Shown here piece by piece: positions 47,618 through 59,600 of a stretch of DNA of 64,000 bases. The stretch's first letter is position 1, and every line of letters starts with the position of its first letter. A program made the position numbers and the translations under genes. The notes beneath the pieces are model-generated. The model did not search any database, was not told the DNA's origin, and saw only the letters and a list, made by a program, of their open reading frames with translations. This stretch comes from Micrasema longulum. Its lineage: Eukaryota > Arthropoda > Insecta > Trichoptera > Brachycentridae. The stretch lies in the NCBI GenBank assembly GCA_022494885.1, contig JAGVSM010002919.1, forward strand, positions 31,874-95,873, given 5' to 3'.

Positions 47618-50600
47618 TCAGAACAGGAGGTCCCCGTCGCCCTTGTGCGTTTCGTGGCTCCAGTTGTGAGACTCTACAACCTCGCATGGCACAGGGTGGT
47701 CATCCGTCGGGCGGGGAGCATCCGGAGAGCCGGGGTCGCTGGACGCGTCCTCCAAACTGCTCGCCGCATCTGGAATGCGAAAAAGTATTAAAATAAAGAA
47801 ATGACAAAAACTTAAGACGTATTTCAATTTGTCTCGTCCGATTTCTTGGAGAAACCGAATGTTGCATGGGTTGAATCCATTTTGATCGTCTAGTTTGTCG
47901 ATGAGAATTTATCGTAATGGGCTAACGTTTGCCTATTTGAGACTCTGCTGTTGTTCCGAGGTAAAAAATAATTTGAAAAAAAATGTACGAATAAGACGAA
48001 GTAAACTGTACCTCCGTTTGAAGAGGTGATGCTGGCATTCCCGTTCTTCGCACCATCGGTTCCAGGGTGTGACTGCGTCCGGGTTACTCCGAGTTGGAAG
48101 CTGTCGGCCTGAAGGGACACCTTTGACGGTGTGTACGTGGACAGGAAGCCGCCCGCAGCTGCAGGAATAAGGGAGGTAAGCTCTAGCGATACGGGGACGG
48201 ACAAAGAAAAAAAAAACTAGCTAAAATAGCATAATAGGGAGATGGGAAACAAATGTAACTATATTTAACAGAGATAGAGACTTTTCCAGAAGGCGATATG
48301 TAAGTCTAGGCATTTATTTTATATTATATTATTTGAAAACATACATTCATTCGTATTATGAAATGAAACATAGATATTTAGCTTTTAAAAGACCGTGCTG
48401 AAAATTCCCCCTGCAAATGGTGCTGTATTGTGTTACATTACGCAAAAGATGAGATATTTTGAAATACAGGTATTTCAAAACAAAAATTAAACATACTTAT
48501 ATAAAATTATATGCTGTTTAATAATCTATTTTCCATCATTTATAAAAGTAATCATATAATTTAAGCCTGTTATAGCAAAATACGACTTCATTATTATTAA
48601 AAAAATAAGAGAAATATCAAGTCTTGTATTGTATATAGATTTATGTGAAAAGAGACAAATAAAAAAAATTAAAAACAAGATTATGTTTCACATCAATATT
48701 TAAATGAATATTTTCAACTAGGGATACCTTGAGTGATTCTTCAATCAGGTAACAAATTTAACTTCAATAAAATTTTAAACTTATAATATTAGAAATCAAA
48801 CAGTGATTTGAGTCTACTGAACACTTTATTTTGTTTTTACAAATATAAAAATATAAAAACAAAAATTTCGTGGCAATTTTTTCGCCTTGTTAGGGCATTT
48901 TCAAATGAATGTGAAGATTATTATGCTTATATGACGCGTAATTAATAGATGAATCATGTTACAATTGCATTTATATATTTTGATAAGAAATTCTTAAAAA
49001 TAGAAATATTGTATAATAATATGTTTATATAAATTTCCTCATAATATTTCAATCATGTTTTAAAATTAAAATGAACAGCCACCTATTATAATATTATTGA
49101 TTTATTTTTTTTTCGACAGCAATTATCTTAAGTTACAAAACTATAAAGCTTCATTATTATCTCACAATACATACTTGTATGTCAATAAATACTTACTTTG
49201 TTATATTTTCCCCGAAATTCAAAAATAAATACCTAAATTCCCCATTACATATTAAACACTTAGCCTCGCCCTTAACCATTGGTTTTTCCCTCAAATATGA
49301 TTAATGTACATGCTATAGTTGATAAGATTATTTTTATTTTCTACTTAAGTACCTTGAATTATATAACTATATAAGGACATTCAATCCATCTAATCTTCAC
49401 ATTCGTTTGAAAATGCCCTTACAAGGCGAAACAATTGTCACGAAATTTTTGTTTTTATATTTTTATATTCGTAAAAATAAAATAAAGTGTTCAGTAGACT
49501 CAAATCAGTGTTTGATTTCTAATATTGTAAGTTTAAATATGGAGTTCTACAAAATAAACACCAAATCAATCAATAAATCAATTCAATAAAATTGTATAAT
49601 TTTTTCAGTAATTAATTTCATATGCTGTAAGGACCCAGTGCTCTGATTTCAAATAATTTTTCTTAAGCTTTGAGCCCATTCGGACCCCTCACGCTTTAGC
49701 GTTGTAGCCTAGCCGGTGATGATTGGTTTTGTGAATGGAAAATCAGGGTCGCGGGTTTGGGAAGACAAATTCGCATAAAAACTCTTTAATTTTTTTTTTT
49801 TTTAAATAACCGATTCACTATATGCAGCTTGTCGAATAGCCGTAAACATTGAAGAAATCCAGTTATTATCTTTGGTATTGCTTTCTAAATAATGCTTTAT
49901 CTTCTCCTTCCAAATCGGTCCCTCAATGCTGAGGATCGTGATCACCATGGGCACTTCTGATTAGTTTGTTCCACTCCGGTCTGTCCTCAGCCCGACGAAC
50001 TGACTCATAAAATTTTAGCCACCTTTATTTGGTCAGTACATCTATATGGGATTCTACCCCGGCTTCTCCTACCTTCAACTCGGCCAGGCATTATTGCCTT
50101 TTCTAGATTGTCTGGCTCACGTCTAGCAATATGTCCAAAGAAAGACAGTATCCTTCTCAAACACACCACTGACAGACGAGTTGTAATATGGAGCTCTTCC
50201 ATTATCGATGCATTCGTCCTTCTGGTTGTCCAAGGCACACGCAGCAGCCTTCTCCAACACCACATCTCGATGCATCGATCTTCTTCCTCTCGTAGGCACG
50301 CATTTTCCACGTTTCAGCCCCATATAGGACAACGGAGAATACCAGGGCATAATGCTTTATAGCTTATCTTTATTTCCACAGTAAATATAATGTACAAGAT
50401 GAGTCCAATAAATACACGAATTGATCTAATATGGCGGCTACGACACGGTGTATAGCCCCGGCCCACTAGTTCACGTGTTGCCTGACAAGCCAATGAGCGG
50501 TCAGTACTCGTATGACTGTGAAGCTGTACACACTGTGCTTCTAGCGTTTGTTTCTCTTGTGTGTGTTTTAGCTGTCCGTCGAAATGGAAATTGATGAAAT

Positions 50601-53600
50601 CACTGAGCAACGACTCAATATCAAGTTTTTGGTAAAGCTTGGGAAAAGTTCGCAAGAAATTACGGATATGTTGAGTGCTGTTTATGGCGATAGTGCTCTG
50701 AAGAAATCATCAGTTTTTGAGAGGATAAAGCGTTGGCCAAGAAGACGCCAAGGATGATGCGAGATCTGGACGACCTTCAACCTCTTGTGTTGATGAAATC
50801 ATTGATCGAGTGAGGTCCATCGTCTTTACTGGTCGTCAAAAAAATGCGGATGATTGCTGATGAACTAAACTTAGGTAAATCAACAGTGCACACAATTCTA
50901 ACTAAACATTTGCGTTAAAAAAATCTCTGTGTCAAAATCGTGCCCAAGTTACTGACGCCGGATCATTCAGCATTTGTTGTCTGTGTGAAATGCAAAATGG
51001 TGATGAGGGGACATCACTGGGAGGATGTGGAAACAATAAAACAAGAAACGACGAGGAAACTAAAAAACCTAACTGCCAAGGACTTTCAAGGGTGCTTTGA
51101 ACACTGGAAAAGAAGATGGGACAAGTGCCTAGCGACGAATGGAGAGTATTTTGAAGGAGACAAAATTAATGTAGATGAAATATTGAAAAATAAAGTTTTT
51201 ATGACCCTAGTTCGCGTATTTATTGGACACACCTCGTATGTACAGTATATTTATTTATTTATATATTTTTTATTGAATAACATGATATAATAATCACGAG
51301 GATTAATATTGCGAAACTATGAATCTACTGATCTAGAATTAAAAAATAAAGTAAATTAGTTTGGATTATTTGACTATCTATAGACTATATCTATAGATAA
51401 AGCTAAGTTCAGAGAAAAATAAATGACACACTATTAATCTGGTATGCTAGATAAGAAATTTTAAAATACTATTATTACATAGATTATGATTTATGACTTA
51501 GAAATGATACAACTATAGATAGTACTAATTATTACAGAATGGATCATAAATTTTATCAAAAAATGTAATTCAACAAAAATTTGGAGATAACTTTTACAGC
51601 CATTCTAAGAATGAAGAAATTTGCCATTTGTTTTCTGTGCCCAGGTGGATGATTAACTCATTAACCCATTCGTGATCAGTTGCAAGTCATTTCTCATAGA
51701 GTACCCATGTAATTGTGTTAGCTCTTAATGAAAATTTTGCTCTTTTGACATTTCAAATGGTATTTTCAAAAGGTTTTTCATATTCATAGTTCATGTTATT
51801 TATTTACAGTTCACAAACAGTAAAAAATATATAAAATAATAACACTAAACATCTATAGTGTTACTTACAGGGTGTTCTTTAAACCCTGTCACATCCGAAA
51901 CCACGATGATCAGTATGAGCAAGAAGATATATTGGCACATGAAAATAATTTTTTAGAACAAATAAAATTTACATAAATAAAATATCAAATAAAACAACTG
52001 GTTGCCTACTTCTGCAGGGGAGAAACGAGAAGGGGGGAGGGGGGAGTCTGATACACTGTCAAGCGCGCGGTCACGCCCCCCTCGCTTCTCCCCTGCAGAA
52101 GCCAGCAACCATTGGTTTTTTGAAATATTTTATTTCTAAAAATTTTCTTCATTCTAAATATTTTTTTAAATATGCTATGTCTTCTTGCCCATACTGATCA
52201 TCGTGGTTTCGGATGTGACAGGATTTAAAGAACACCCTGTATAGAGCAGAGTTGCGACTTCAGTGTATAAAAATGTTTTTCTTTACGAAATGTAAAAACA
52301 GAGGAGGTTAGTAAACCATAAAACTAACTGTAATTAATTTGTTTGACTTTTTTTCAAAAAGTCTTACATTTTATAAAGTTCATGAAATTAACTAACTATT
52401 TATGTAAAAATATTGTTTTTGTGAGAACATTTTTTTCCGGAGGCTCCCAGGGAAAGGGGAAACAATTTTTGTTAGTTTTGAAAAAAAAAATAAGTAATTT
52501 TGATTTTAGTTACTCCGTAGACGTCGCTTAGTACGCAACTGCCAATTTAAATTCAATTTTGCCGTGTTGTGTCGTTTGTAAGCGTTAGTACAGCTGGGAT
52601 TAAAGGGGAAAAGGGTGGGATCACATGTCATGTCTATAGGTAGCGAATTCATAAATAATATTATTTAAGAATTCGATTATTTTATTACCGTCTGTCAGAT
52701 TGTTCAATAAAACAAGGTGGACATTTTGTTAGTATTGCCAGGGATGTCGAATATTTTATCCGGCTTTCTATTAATAAGCCTTGGTATAATATTAAACGGT
52801 ACTAATTTATTTAATTACTTAACGATTATTTAATGTTTTTTTTTATGTTTGCCTAGTAAAAGTACCTGTTTTTCCAGTCCAGTAAAACATATTTTGTGGT
52901 AAAACATAATACAAAATTATATTTTATTTGTGTTATGATAATATATTATTATATTATTCGCGGTCTGGCAACATTAGTGGCGACCCACTACACGCATGCG
53001 CGCAGGCGGGATTTCAGACAGGAGGGGGCAGACTGGCAGACTTTTGAACACAGTACGATGTACGCGAACTTGATTCTACGCGCCTTCTGGTGTACTATAA
53101 TTCTAACTTGAATTCAGTGGAAATGCTAGCTTGAGGTTCAGCGGACAGTGGGTTAAGCCATGGACTCCGAATCAAGCGGGTATTGAGCACAAGATATTGA
53201 TAGAGTGATAAATATATTATTTCGCTTCTTCTGGAATACTGAAATAAAAAATAAATAAATATTCAAATGATATATGCATATCTTACAACGCAACGTTCAT
53301 TGTATTTACTAAGCAGTCAATTGAAGTCATTGAGGTGTATACCTAGAGTAAACATGAGCGTTCGAAATATGTTCCCTCAACCTGCGGCCAATTGGCATAT
53401 GTTTGATAGAACGGACTTCAGTCTGTTGCGAGTAGTCCCTGGATACTTTTAAACTTTTGTCTCCTAGCAATTACTAAAATGCCTATATGTACGTTAAGAT
53501 ACTGCAGAAATCGATCTGGAAAAGCGATAGTATAAGCTTTCACCGGTAAGTAATGTTTTTATCTTAATCAATACTTCTTTATAATAGCTATTTTAATGTT

Positions 53601-55045
53601 AAAAAACGTCTTATGTTATAAGAACTTATATCTCCTGTGTCTGTTCTGCTCAGTTAGTCAGGCGTACAGTGAAATGATAAACAAAGGTGACGCATATGCG
53701 GAAGGGAGCGACATACTGAATAGAACTTACAGTAGACCGATGTAAACAGTCCGTGCTTTTTACTGTACTACTTGTTTTGCTTGTCAAAGTCGACGGGATA
53801 TGACGTGACGATACCTGCTTCCTCCGCTGGTTATTCCTTTCCTTTGGGGACGATTTTTAAGCTCAGATTTCTAATACTGTGGTGATGGTGGCTTTCTTTG
53901 AATGGAAGAGGTTTTACGAATAACCAGAAATCACCGTTTCAGGGTAGGCGTAGGCAGAGAGGATAGAACGCCATATCTATCTGACTTTGCATACAAACCT
54001 CGCTTCCTCTAAATGCATACAACTTCTCATGCACACACGCACACTTATAATTCCATTTTTTTCCATCTTCTTATTTTGCATTTGTTGGATTTGGTCATGC
54101 CATATCTTCCTCATTTTCTGCATCCATCAACACATTACCACATTTAGGAATAACTTTGAATAGAGAGATAATGTAATACTATTTAAACGTTATTGGTGGT
54201 ACCACATTTGACAAGTGGAATTTCAACAACATAAGAATGATTTTAAAAAGTTAACAATAAAAATAATTTAAAAAAAACACAATAATAATACATCGAACAA
54301 AGAACTAGTGAGTATGGCAATTAAGTGAACATGTAACAGCACAAAAAGTAAACGATAAAAAACTAAATAAAGATAGCATTCCTTAACTTATAATTAAGGT
54401 TAACAAGATGATAGACGCTACTCAAACTCGAAGGGTCCCTGTTTTATTAAGGGATGCAGTTTACAGGATCTATTGTCCTTTTCTTAGTAAATAACTGTAA
54501 AAACATTTGGTTCACATTTGGCTGTTCCCTGGGAGATGATAGTAGAAACGCATCAGTGTGCGTAGTGTAGAGTGATGGTACCAAGGAATCTATCCGCATC
54601 TTGTCAATTTTGTTTGTTATTATTAGACGCATGTTTCCCGCTTAAAATTTCTGATTATTATTATTTTACTTTGATTAAGATGTCAGATAAACTTGTTCTA
54701 TGCGATCTATTGCATATAATTAAGCTCTAGCTTAAGGGCTTCTCTGGAGAATTATTGCTCTGGGGTGGTACCGCATTCAAGAAAATCTTGAATGGAGACA
54801 TTGGAGTATTATTAAAATGTTACCGATTGCCACATTTTTAGGAACAACTTTTTAATTTACAGATCTTTCCTCTTTGGTAGCATTTAAGAATATCAAAAGT
54901 ACAATGTTCGAAGGATGTGATAATTACCGAGGGGCGATGTCGGAGTTGTAGATCCTTGGCTGGACAGCAGCTCTTCGCCGAGTGATGCCTCCGATGGGTA
55001 TTCAAAGGTTCTGGTCAGCGACTCGTCAAACTGGATCTTCAGGTG
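47618..55045 (-). CDS. Taperin/phostensin-like PP1-binding protein, last three exons
   Basis: Three minus-strand exons, 55045-54928, 48158-48012 and 47769-47618, have GT-AG borders and consistent phase-1 junctions and end in TGA: 138 residues of the C-terminus. The first opens with HLKIQFDESLTRTFEYPSEA. KIQF fits the RVxF motif that docks protein phosphatase 1, and the following FEYPSE text resembles what I recall of taperin and phostensin, which target PP1 to actin-rich structures. GGFLSTYTPSK in the second exon resembles their SYTPK segment. The last exon is acidic and proline-rich, ending GDGDLLF. Upstream exons lie to the right; I could not find them in the window. The 6.8-kb intron is full of transposons. 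Exon structure is better supported than the family name. Confidence 0.6.
48750..49545. mobile_element. Inverted Penelope-like termini, 0.47 kb apart
   Basis: About 145 bp at 48760-48925 recurs inverted at 49395-49545, for example GATTTGAGTCTACTGAACAC. Both arms hold hammerhead-like text: GAAAATGCCC, AAGGCGAAAC and ATTGTC^ACGAAA at 49402-49445 plus, and an eroded partner at 48866-48909 minus. The core has TTGAAAA in place of CTGANGA, so activity is unlikely. The spacer is non-coding. Confidence 0.55.
49680..49765 (+). repeat. tRNA-like SINE fragment
   Basis: GTTGTAGCCTAGCCGGTGAT and GGTCGCGGGTTTGG resemble A and B boxes 55 bases apart. A poly-T run follows. Confidence 0.35.
49900..50385 (-). 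mobile_element. LINE C-terminal fragment
   Basis: Minus-strand text EMWCWRRLLRVPWTTRRTNA, SIMEEL, LRRILSFFGHIARREPDNLE and GRVEGRRSRGRIPYR is the conserved C-terminus of a widespread insect LINE ORF2. It is truncated at the right by a mariner element and frame-shifted near 50200. Confidence 0.75.
50393..51243 (+). mobile_element. Mariner element with internally deleted transposase
   Basis: Terminal inverted text GTCCAATAAATAC is found at 50410 and, reversed, at 51215, with TA at both ends. From an ATG at about 50584 the frame reads EITEQRLNIKFLVKLGKSSQ, the mariner N-terminal HTH, then breaks at about 50755. After further breaks, MRMIADELNLGKSTVHTIL is followed by LLTPDHSAF. It then jumps to GHHWEDVETIKQETTRKLKN and FEGDKINVDE, the C-terminus. 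Most of the DDD catalytic core is absent. Confidence 0.75.
51868..52239. mobile_element. 372-bp TA-flanked foldback MITE
   Basis: Ends CAGGGTGTTCTTTAAA and TTTAAAGAACACCCTG are flanked by TA (51866-51867 and 52240-52241). Inverted similarity runs about 170 bp inward (ACATCCGAAACCACGATGAT) to a GC-rich centre. This fits a non-autonomous Tc1/mariner-type element. Confidence 0.8.
52505..53110 (+). mobile_element. Repeat carrying a THAP-domain first exon (copy 2)
   Basis: Parallels 11.27-11.96 kb: GCCGTGTTGTGTCGTTTG matches the THAP start there (the ATG is now TTG and stops follow), then TCTGTCAGATTGT, TATTGCCAGGG and, distally, GATTCTACGCGCCTTCTGG. It is more decayed than copy 1. Confidence 0.5.
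53479..53550 (+). pseudogene. THAP-domain first-exon fragment
   Basis: The ATG at 53479 opens MPICTLRYCRNRSGKAIV, a THAP-type start (C-x4-C), then a stop. AFTG follows before a GTAAGT donor. It resembles, but is not identical to, the THAP starts at 11315 and 52558. Confidence 0.5.
54120..54300. repeat. Interspersed repeat R4, copy 1
   Basis: GGAATTTCAACAACATAAGA and AAAGTTAACAATAAAAA recur inverted at 60540-60625. Non-coding and AT-rich. Confidence 0.45.
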
Positions 55046-55235
55046 CTGAAAGGAAACAAGACAAATGTTACATACCTACATATATTATTTTGCACAACAG
55101 AAGGATATTTAATTACAGCAAAAAAAAACCATTTAGGGATGAAAAAAAATATGAGGAATAAAATAAATAAATAAATAACGTGATATCATGATTTTTTGAA
55201 ACTATTTATATTTTATAGTCCTTAAAATATAGCTT

Positions 55236-55506
55236 AATTAAAATGACAGCTGCCAAACTAATGTGACTATAGTGGTGGGAAAGTACTGATCACTGACCAT
55301 TTACCGATCGAATCGAGTTTTTTCATGCAAACATGAAACTGTTTCCGAAAATTGATATAAAAACGCAAAAACAAGCCTATAATAGTGTGTTTAAGACAAT
55401 TATTCATTGAAAAAAAGACATTGATACTTTTTTTTATGAACAACAACGAATGAATTCTTTTTTTATTCGATCGATTTAAATTGATCAATTTGTCCCATCT
55501 CTAACA
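55236..55506. repeat. Interspersed repeat R5, copy 1
   Basis: About 270 bp (GACAGCTGCCAAACTAATGT to CCCATCTCTAACA) found inverted at 62125-62403 with high similarity. Non-coding; a mobile element is likely. Confidence 0.6.
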
Positions 55507-57500
55507 TTTTTTCAAAAGGATGTAACCTTATAAGAACAAGTAAAACTGACCAACACACATAGTCACTTTTATTAGTAAATTTAAGATCCAAAGAATTGAC
55601 CAAGTAACAGTTAGTCAATTTTACTTGTAGTTAGATGTCACCGGTGAAGAGTTAGTTAGAGTTAGTAGTCAGTAGTTAGTACGTTAGAATACGTTTTGTA
55701 TTTGACAGATACGGTTTTTTTATAAAAATTTCATCAATAAAATTTATTATTTAGATTATTACGTAACACTTCTTAATTATTTGTTCTTTTTAATTTATTT
55801 TGTATTTCTCTGTTTATTTAACCTTCAAAATAAAAAAAAATGGATTATTGAAATAAAAAATCCCAAAAACTAAATTTATAGCTATAAAATAAAATACTAC
55901 CTCCCTCAATGAACGAAACAAAAATGATAATCTGGTAAAATTGACTAAGTTTTTTAATTTATTTTTTTTATATAAAAGTGATAATGTTTTTGAAATAATT
56001 TTATACCTTACATTAAAGTTGAAAGTACTGTGCATATAATGTAAAATTACCAACCACCTACTTGAAAAATCTGATCTTTGAGAAGCAATTGAACTCTAGA
56101 AAAATACTAAAATGGCTCCCCTGATCATTATTGATTTTGTCACTTGGTCAATTTCTCTTGTATGCCCACGATATTTATGTTTAATTTACTAAATGGCTTA
56201 ATTGATCTACCATCGTTAATGGAACAAGTGGCATTCAATGCTCCGATCCGCCGGTTGCGAAATAATAATGGTCTGTTCCTTGATCAGCACAGCACAAACT
56301 ATGGCTTGCATGCACTAATGTCCCGATTCTGTCGCATTCTAAACTCGAGACAATGTGTAAGTCTTTCTAGATAGTCTGTCCAAGATTTAAGTCTGTAAAT
56401 AAATAAAAAAACCTTTCACTCTTTTCGATGACGTCATTATTTGCAAGTACGTAATTATTTGTACTGAGATGAGTCAGACAGGACATACGATGCAAGAAGG
56501 GTTGTTTTTCCTTGACACTATGGGGAATATCAATACGCGCTGTCCAGCGAAGAATAATCAACTACCAATCAGACATCAAACGACGCGATTTTCGCCCCTT
56601 TGCCAATACGTCGCACGTGTCATTTTCCTTTGTCTCATTTTTTAATCACTTATGCAGTGTCACGGACCCTCTGTTAAGAGCGCCAGGTTGACTTGTCGTA
56701 AGCGACGCGGATTGTTTGGGGGATTTTGACATCCGTGATTAGTGCGCAGAGGGGCGATTGATAAATTTCACGCGAGAGTGGTTTGTGTTATTTTTCTCGA
56801 ATCGGATGTGTGTCCTTGAAAACGCAGACGGAAGGGAGATAGTTAAGGCAATTTATTCCGTAAGAACGTGTTTCAAGAGACCAATTTGTGATTAATGAAA
56901 TGAAACGTATTGTTGAAAACAAATTTAATCAATAGAAAAAAAAACCCTATTCTTAAATTAAAAATATATACTCGTATGTTAAAGCTGGGTTCAACTGAGG
57001 ACAATACAATAACATTGTATTGTACCAGCTCCGTAAACAGCCTCGACAAAGTCTCGATAAGACAATGAGACAATAAATTAAATTTGATCGGGGCCCAGGG
57101 CCCGCATTTCAATGGGAAGTTAACAGAGTTATCTCCAATTGTCTTTTACAGACTTTACTTTATGTAAAATAGATTTTTCTGTTTGAAAAATGTGATACCT
57201 TTTAATGGAAAATATATTTTTAGAAATGTTCAATTAAAGGTTTCCAACGAAGATCTTAAAAATTTCATACAAATATACACATTTTCGTAAGTTTTTGCAA
57301 TACAGATAATTTCACATAAATAGGGATGTATTGTATACGGCAAGAAAATAAAAATATTTATAGTATTTTTAGCTGTGGGTAATTCTGTTTTGAAATTTTG
57401 TAATTTTCTCTCTGTTCTCTATGCGCATTCATACATGTAAAATAGTATATAGTCAAGTGTCCTCAGCACGTATTACCCCAATGAGGAATAAGGACACACG
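55507..57500. other. AT-rich intergenic DNA
   Basis: No exon or known repeat recognised. Upstream exons of the taperin-like gene could lie here or beyond the window; I could not identify any. Confidence 0.35.
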
Positions 57501-57509
57501 ATTTTTAAT

Positions 57510-58151
57510 GTTTTATATATATTATAGGGCTTAACGTCCAGAGATCTCGGGGTGTTGTTTGATGCTCAGTTATCTTTTAATCTTTAAATAGTTAATCTAT
57601 GTTATGACTGCCTTAAAATGCTTGACTTTGTTCCAAGAAATGCTAAGATCTTTTCTAACACTCGGGTTATGGGGACATTGTATAATTCCTTGGTAAGACG
57701 TCGTTTGGAGTTTAGTTCCATTATTTGGTCGCCACATGAGGCTCGATACTCTTTGATGTTGGAGAGAGTGCTGAAGAAATTTCTGCGCTATCTGTACCTA
57801 AAGGAGTGTGGATATTATTCTTGGCTCTTCCCAAGCGACTTTTTACTGGGGATGCTAGGCTATCAGTCATTATGAAGGAGGAGGGACGTTCATTCGGGTG
57901 TTCACTTTTTCCAGGTGACCGGTGGTCGCATACATAACTCAGAAATTCTGATGGATGTAGGTCTGTTCGTACCTGATAACTATCTTCGGCAAAGACAGCA
58001 TCGATTGTTTTACCCACCACGATGCAGAACCAACCTGCCAACGGTTATGCCGGTTGGTAGAGCAATCTTGCTACTTAATCGCATCGCCTCGGATGTCGAC
58101 ATATTTCACGACAGTGGGTCTCCGCTCAGGAAAGCACTTTCTAACTTATGA
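57510..58151 (+). mobile_element. LINE reverse-transcriptase C-terminal fragment
   Basis: Plus-strand frames read RDLGVLFDAQLSFN, then NTRVMGTLYNSLVRRRLEFS, SIIWSPHEARYSLMLERVLK and KFLRYLYLKECGYY, and after a frame shift near 57880, IHNSEILMDV to the stop at 58149. This is the post-catalytic region of a Jockey/CR1-like ORF2. Confidence 0.75.
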
Positions 58152-58175
58152 TTTTTCTTTTTACACATTGTAATA

Positions 58176-59600
58176 TTGTATTGCAATTCAGTAAGATGCT
58201 TGTTGTATGCTGATGATGCAGTTCTGTCAGCAAGCAGCGAGGATGATTTGCAGCAAATAGTCTCTAGAATGTACGATGTATGCCCGGAGAGCGAATTGGC
58301 GATGAACGAAAGTAAGCCAAAAGTGATGGTATTTGAAAGGGATAGTGAGGTTACTGACTGCATAATAAATGTAAACAACGAATGTCTCGAACAAGTAGAA
58401 GAATTTGTGTATCTGGGAAGCATGTTTTCAAGAGATGGAAGAGTAGAAAAAGATGTTGAAATAAGAGTGAATGCGGGCAACAAAATAAACGGAGCGCTAA
58501 TACCCTTATGCAGAGACAAAACTTAAGGTGAGGAAAGTACATTCACAGTCAGTCTTCACCTTCAAGTTATTCTCCGCATTTGATATTAGAATGTACTTTC
58601 CTCGCCTTAAGTTTTGTCTCTGCATACGGGTAAAAGCACAGTAATTTATATTAAAAATATGTCGATCGAAGTGGCATTGAGGGGAGACCCTTAAGCCCAC
58701 CATCCACCCGCAGCTGTTATACAGTCCTGAGGTACTCTCTGTCAGCTGCGCATAGAGGAAAGTTATTATAAATATTTCTAAGGAATACAAACTCTATGCA
58801 GATTAAGGAGGGGGGAGGAGGACGTATGGACAGAGGCCAACACGTCGTCCCCACCCCTCAGGATCCCCTCAATGCCTCTGACTTTTTTTATTCAAAAAAA
58901 TATGTTAACAAACAATTTACATAAATAAACGTATCCAAATATACAAAAACATTTTCTTAAAACTATAGTAACACAACAAACATAACTTACACAAAACATA
59001 AGTAAAAACACATGTAAAAACACGGATATTTACAATAAGAGAACGACAACGGATAAAGAAGGAAGCTAAACTGGCAGTGCAAAACGGAGTTTTAGACCCA
59101 ACACTTATATCTGGAAGTGAAACATGGAACTGGCAGAGAAAGGATGAAAGCCGAGTGAACGCGGTTGAAATACGATCTTTTGGACGAATGTGTGGGAAAA
59201 TCAATGTATGACAGGGTTACGAATGACGGAATCAGGCGAGAGTGTAAATCTGATTCAAGTATAATTGATAAGATTAAGAAAGGGTCTCTGAGATGGTTTG
59301 GTCACGTAGAACGAATGGACGACGAAAGAATGGTAAAACAAGTATATATGGCGAAAATGAACGGCAACGTGAGACGAGGACGACCAAGGAAGACGTGGCA
59401 TGATCAGATAAACCAAAATCTTAAGTCTGGTCATGTCAAAAGCAGACAGAACCGAAGGGCATGTACGACAAGATGTATGAATGTGGAAGAAGCTAGGAAT
59501 GTATGCTAGGATAGACGTGTGTGGCGGTTCATTCTCTCTGCTTGCCCCTACGGGGAAATGGCGTGATGGTGGTAGTAGTAGTAACATTATTATATTAGCA
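58176..59600 (+). mobile_element. Second LINE ORF2 remnant, interrupted
   Basis: CLLYADDAVLSASSEDDLQQ (catalytic YADD) runs through EQVEEFVYLGSMFSRDGRVE and NAGNKINGALIP to 58525. After an unrelated 0.5 kb it resumes at about 59044 with KKEAKLAVQNGVLDPTLISG, then KKGSLRWFGHVERMDDERMV, RRGRPRKTWHDQINQN and RRACTTRCMNVEEARNV, with a 3' end near 59590. It abuts the preceding LINE directly. Confidence 0.75.
58501..58632. repeat. 44-bp-arm hairpin inside the LINE
   Basis: 58501-58544 and 58589-58632 are inverted copies with two mismatches. The left arm is LINE coding sequence (CRDKT), so the right arm is a snap-back copy of it at the point where the LINE is interrupted. Confidence 0.65.

Noticed and set aside
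55814..56053. AT-rich minus-strand ORF with many Phe/Leu codons
   Set aside because: Composition-driven; no start context, splice sites or family match.
57721..58041. 106-codon minus-strand ORF
   Set aside because: It is the antisense of a LINE reverse-transcriptase fragment.
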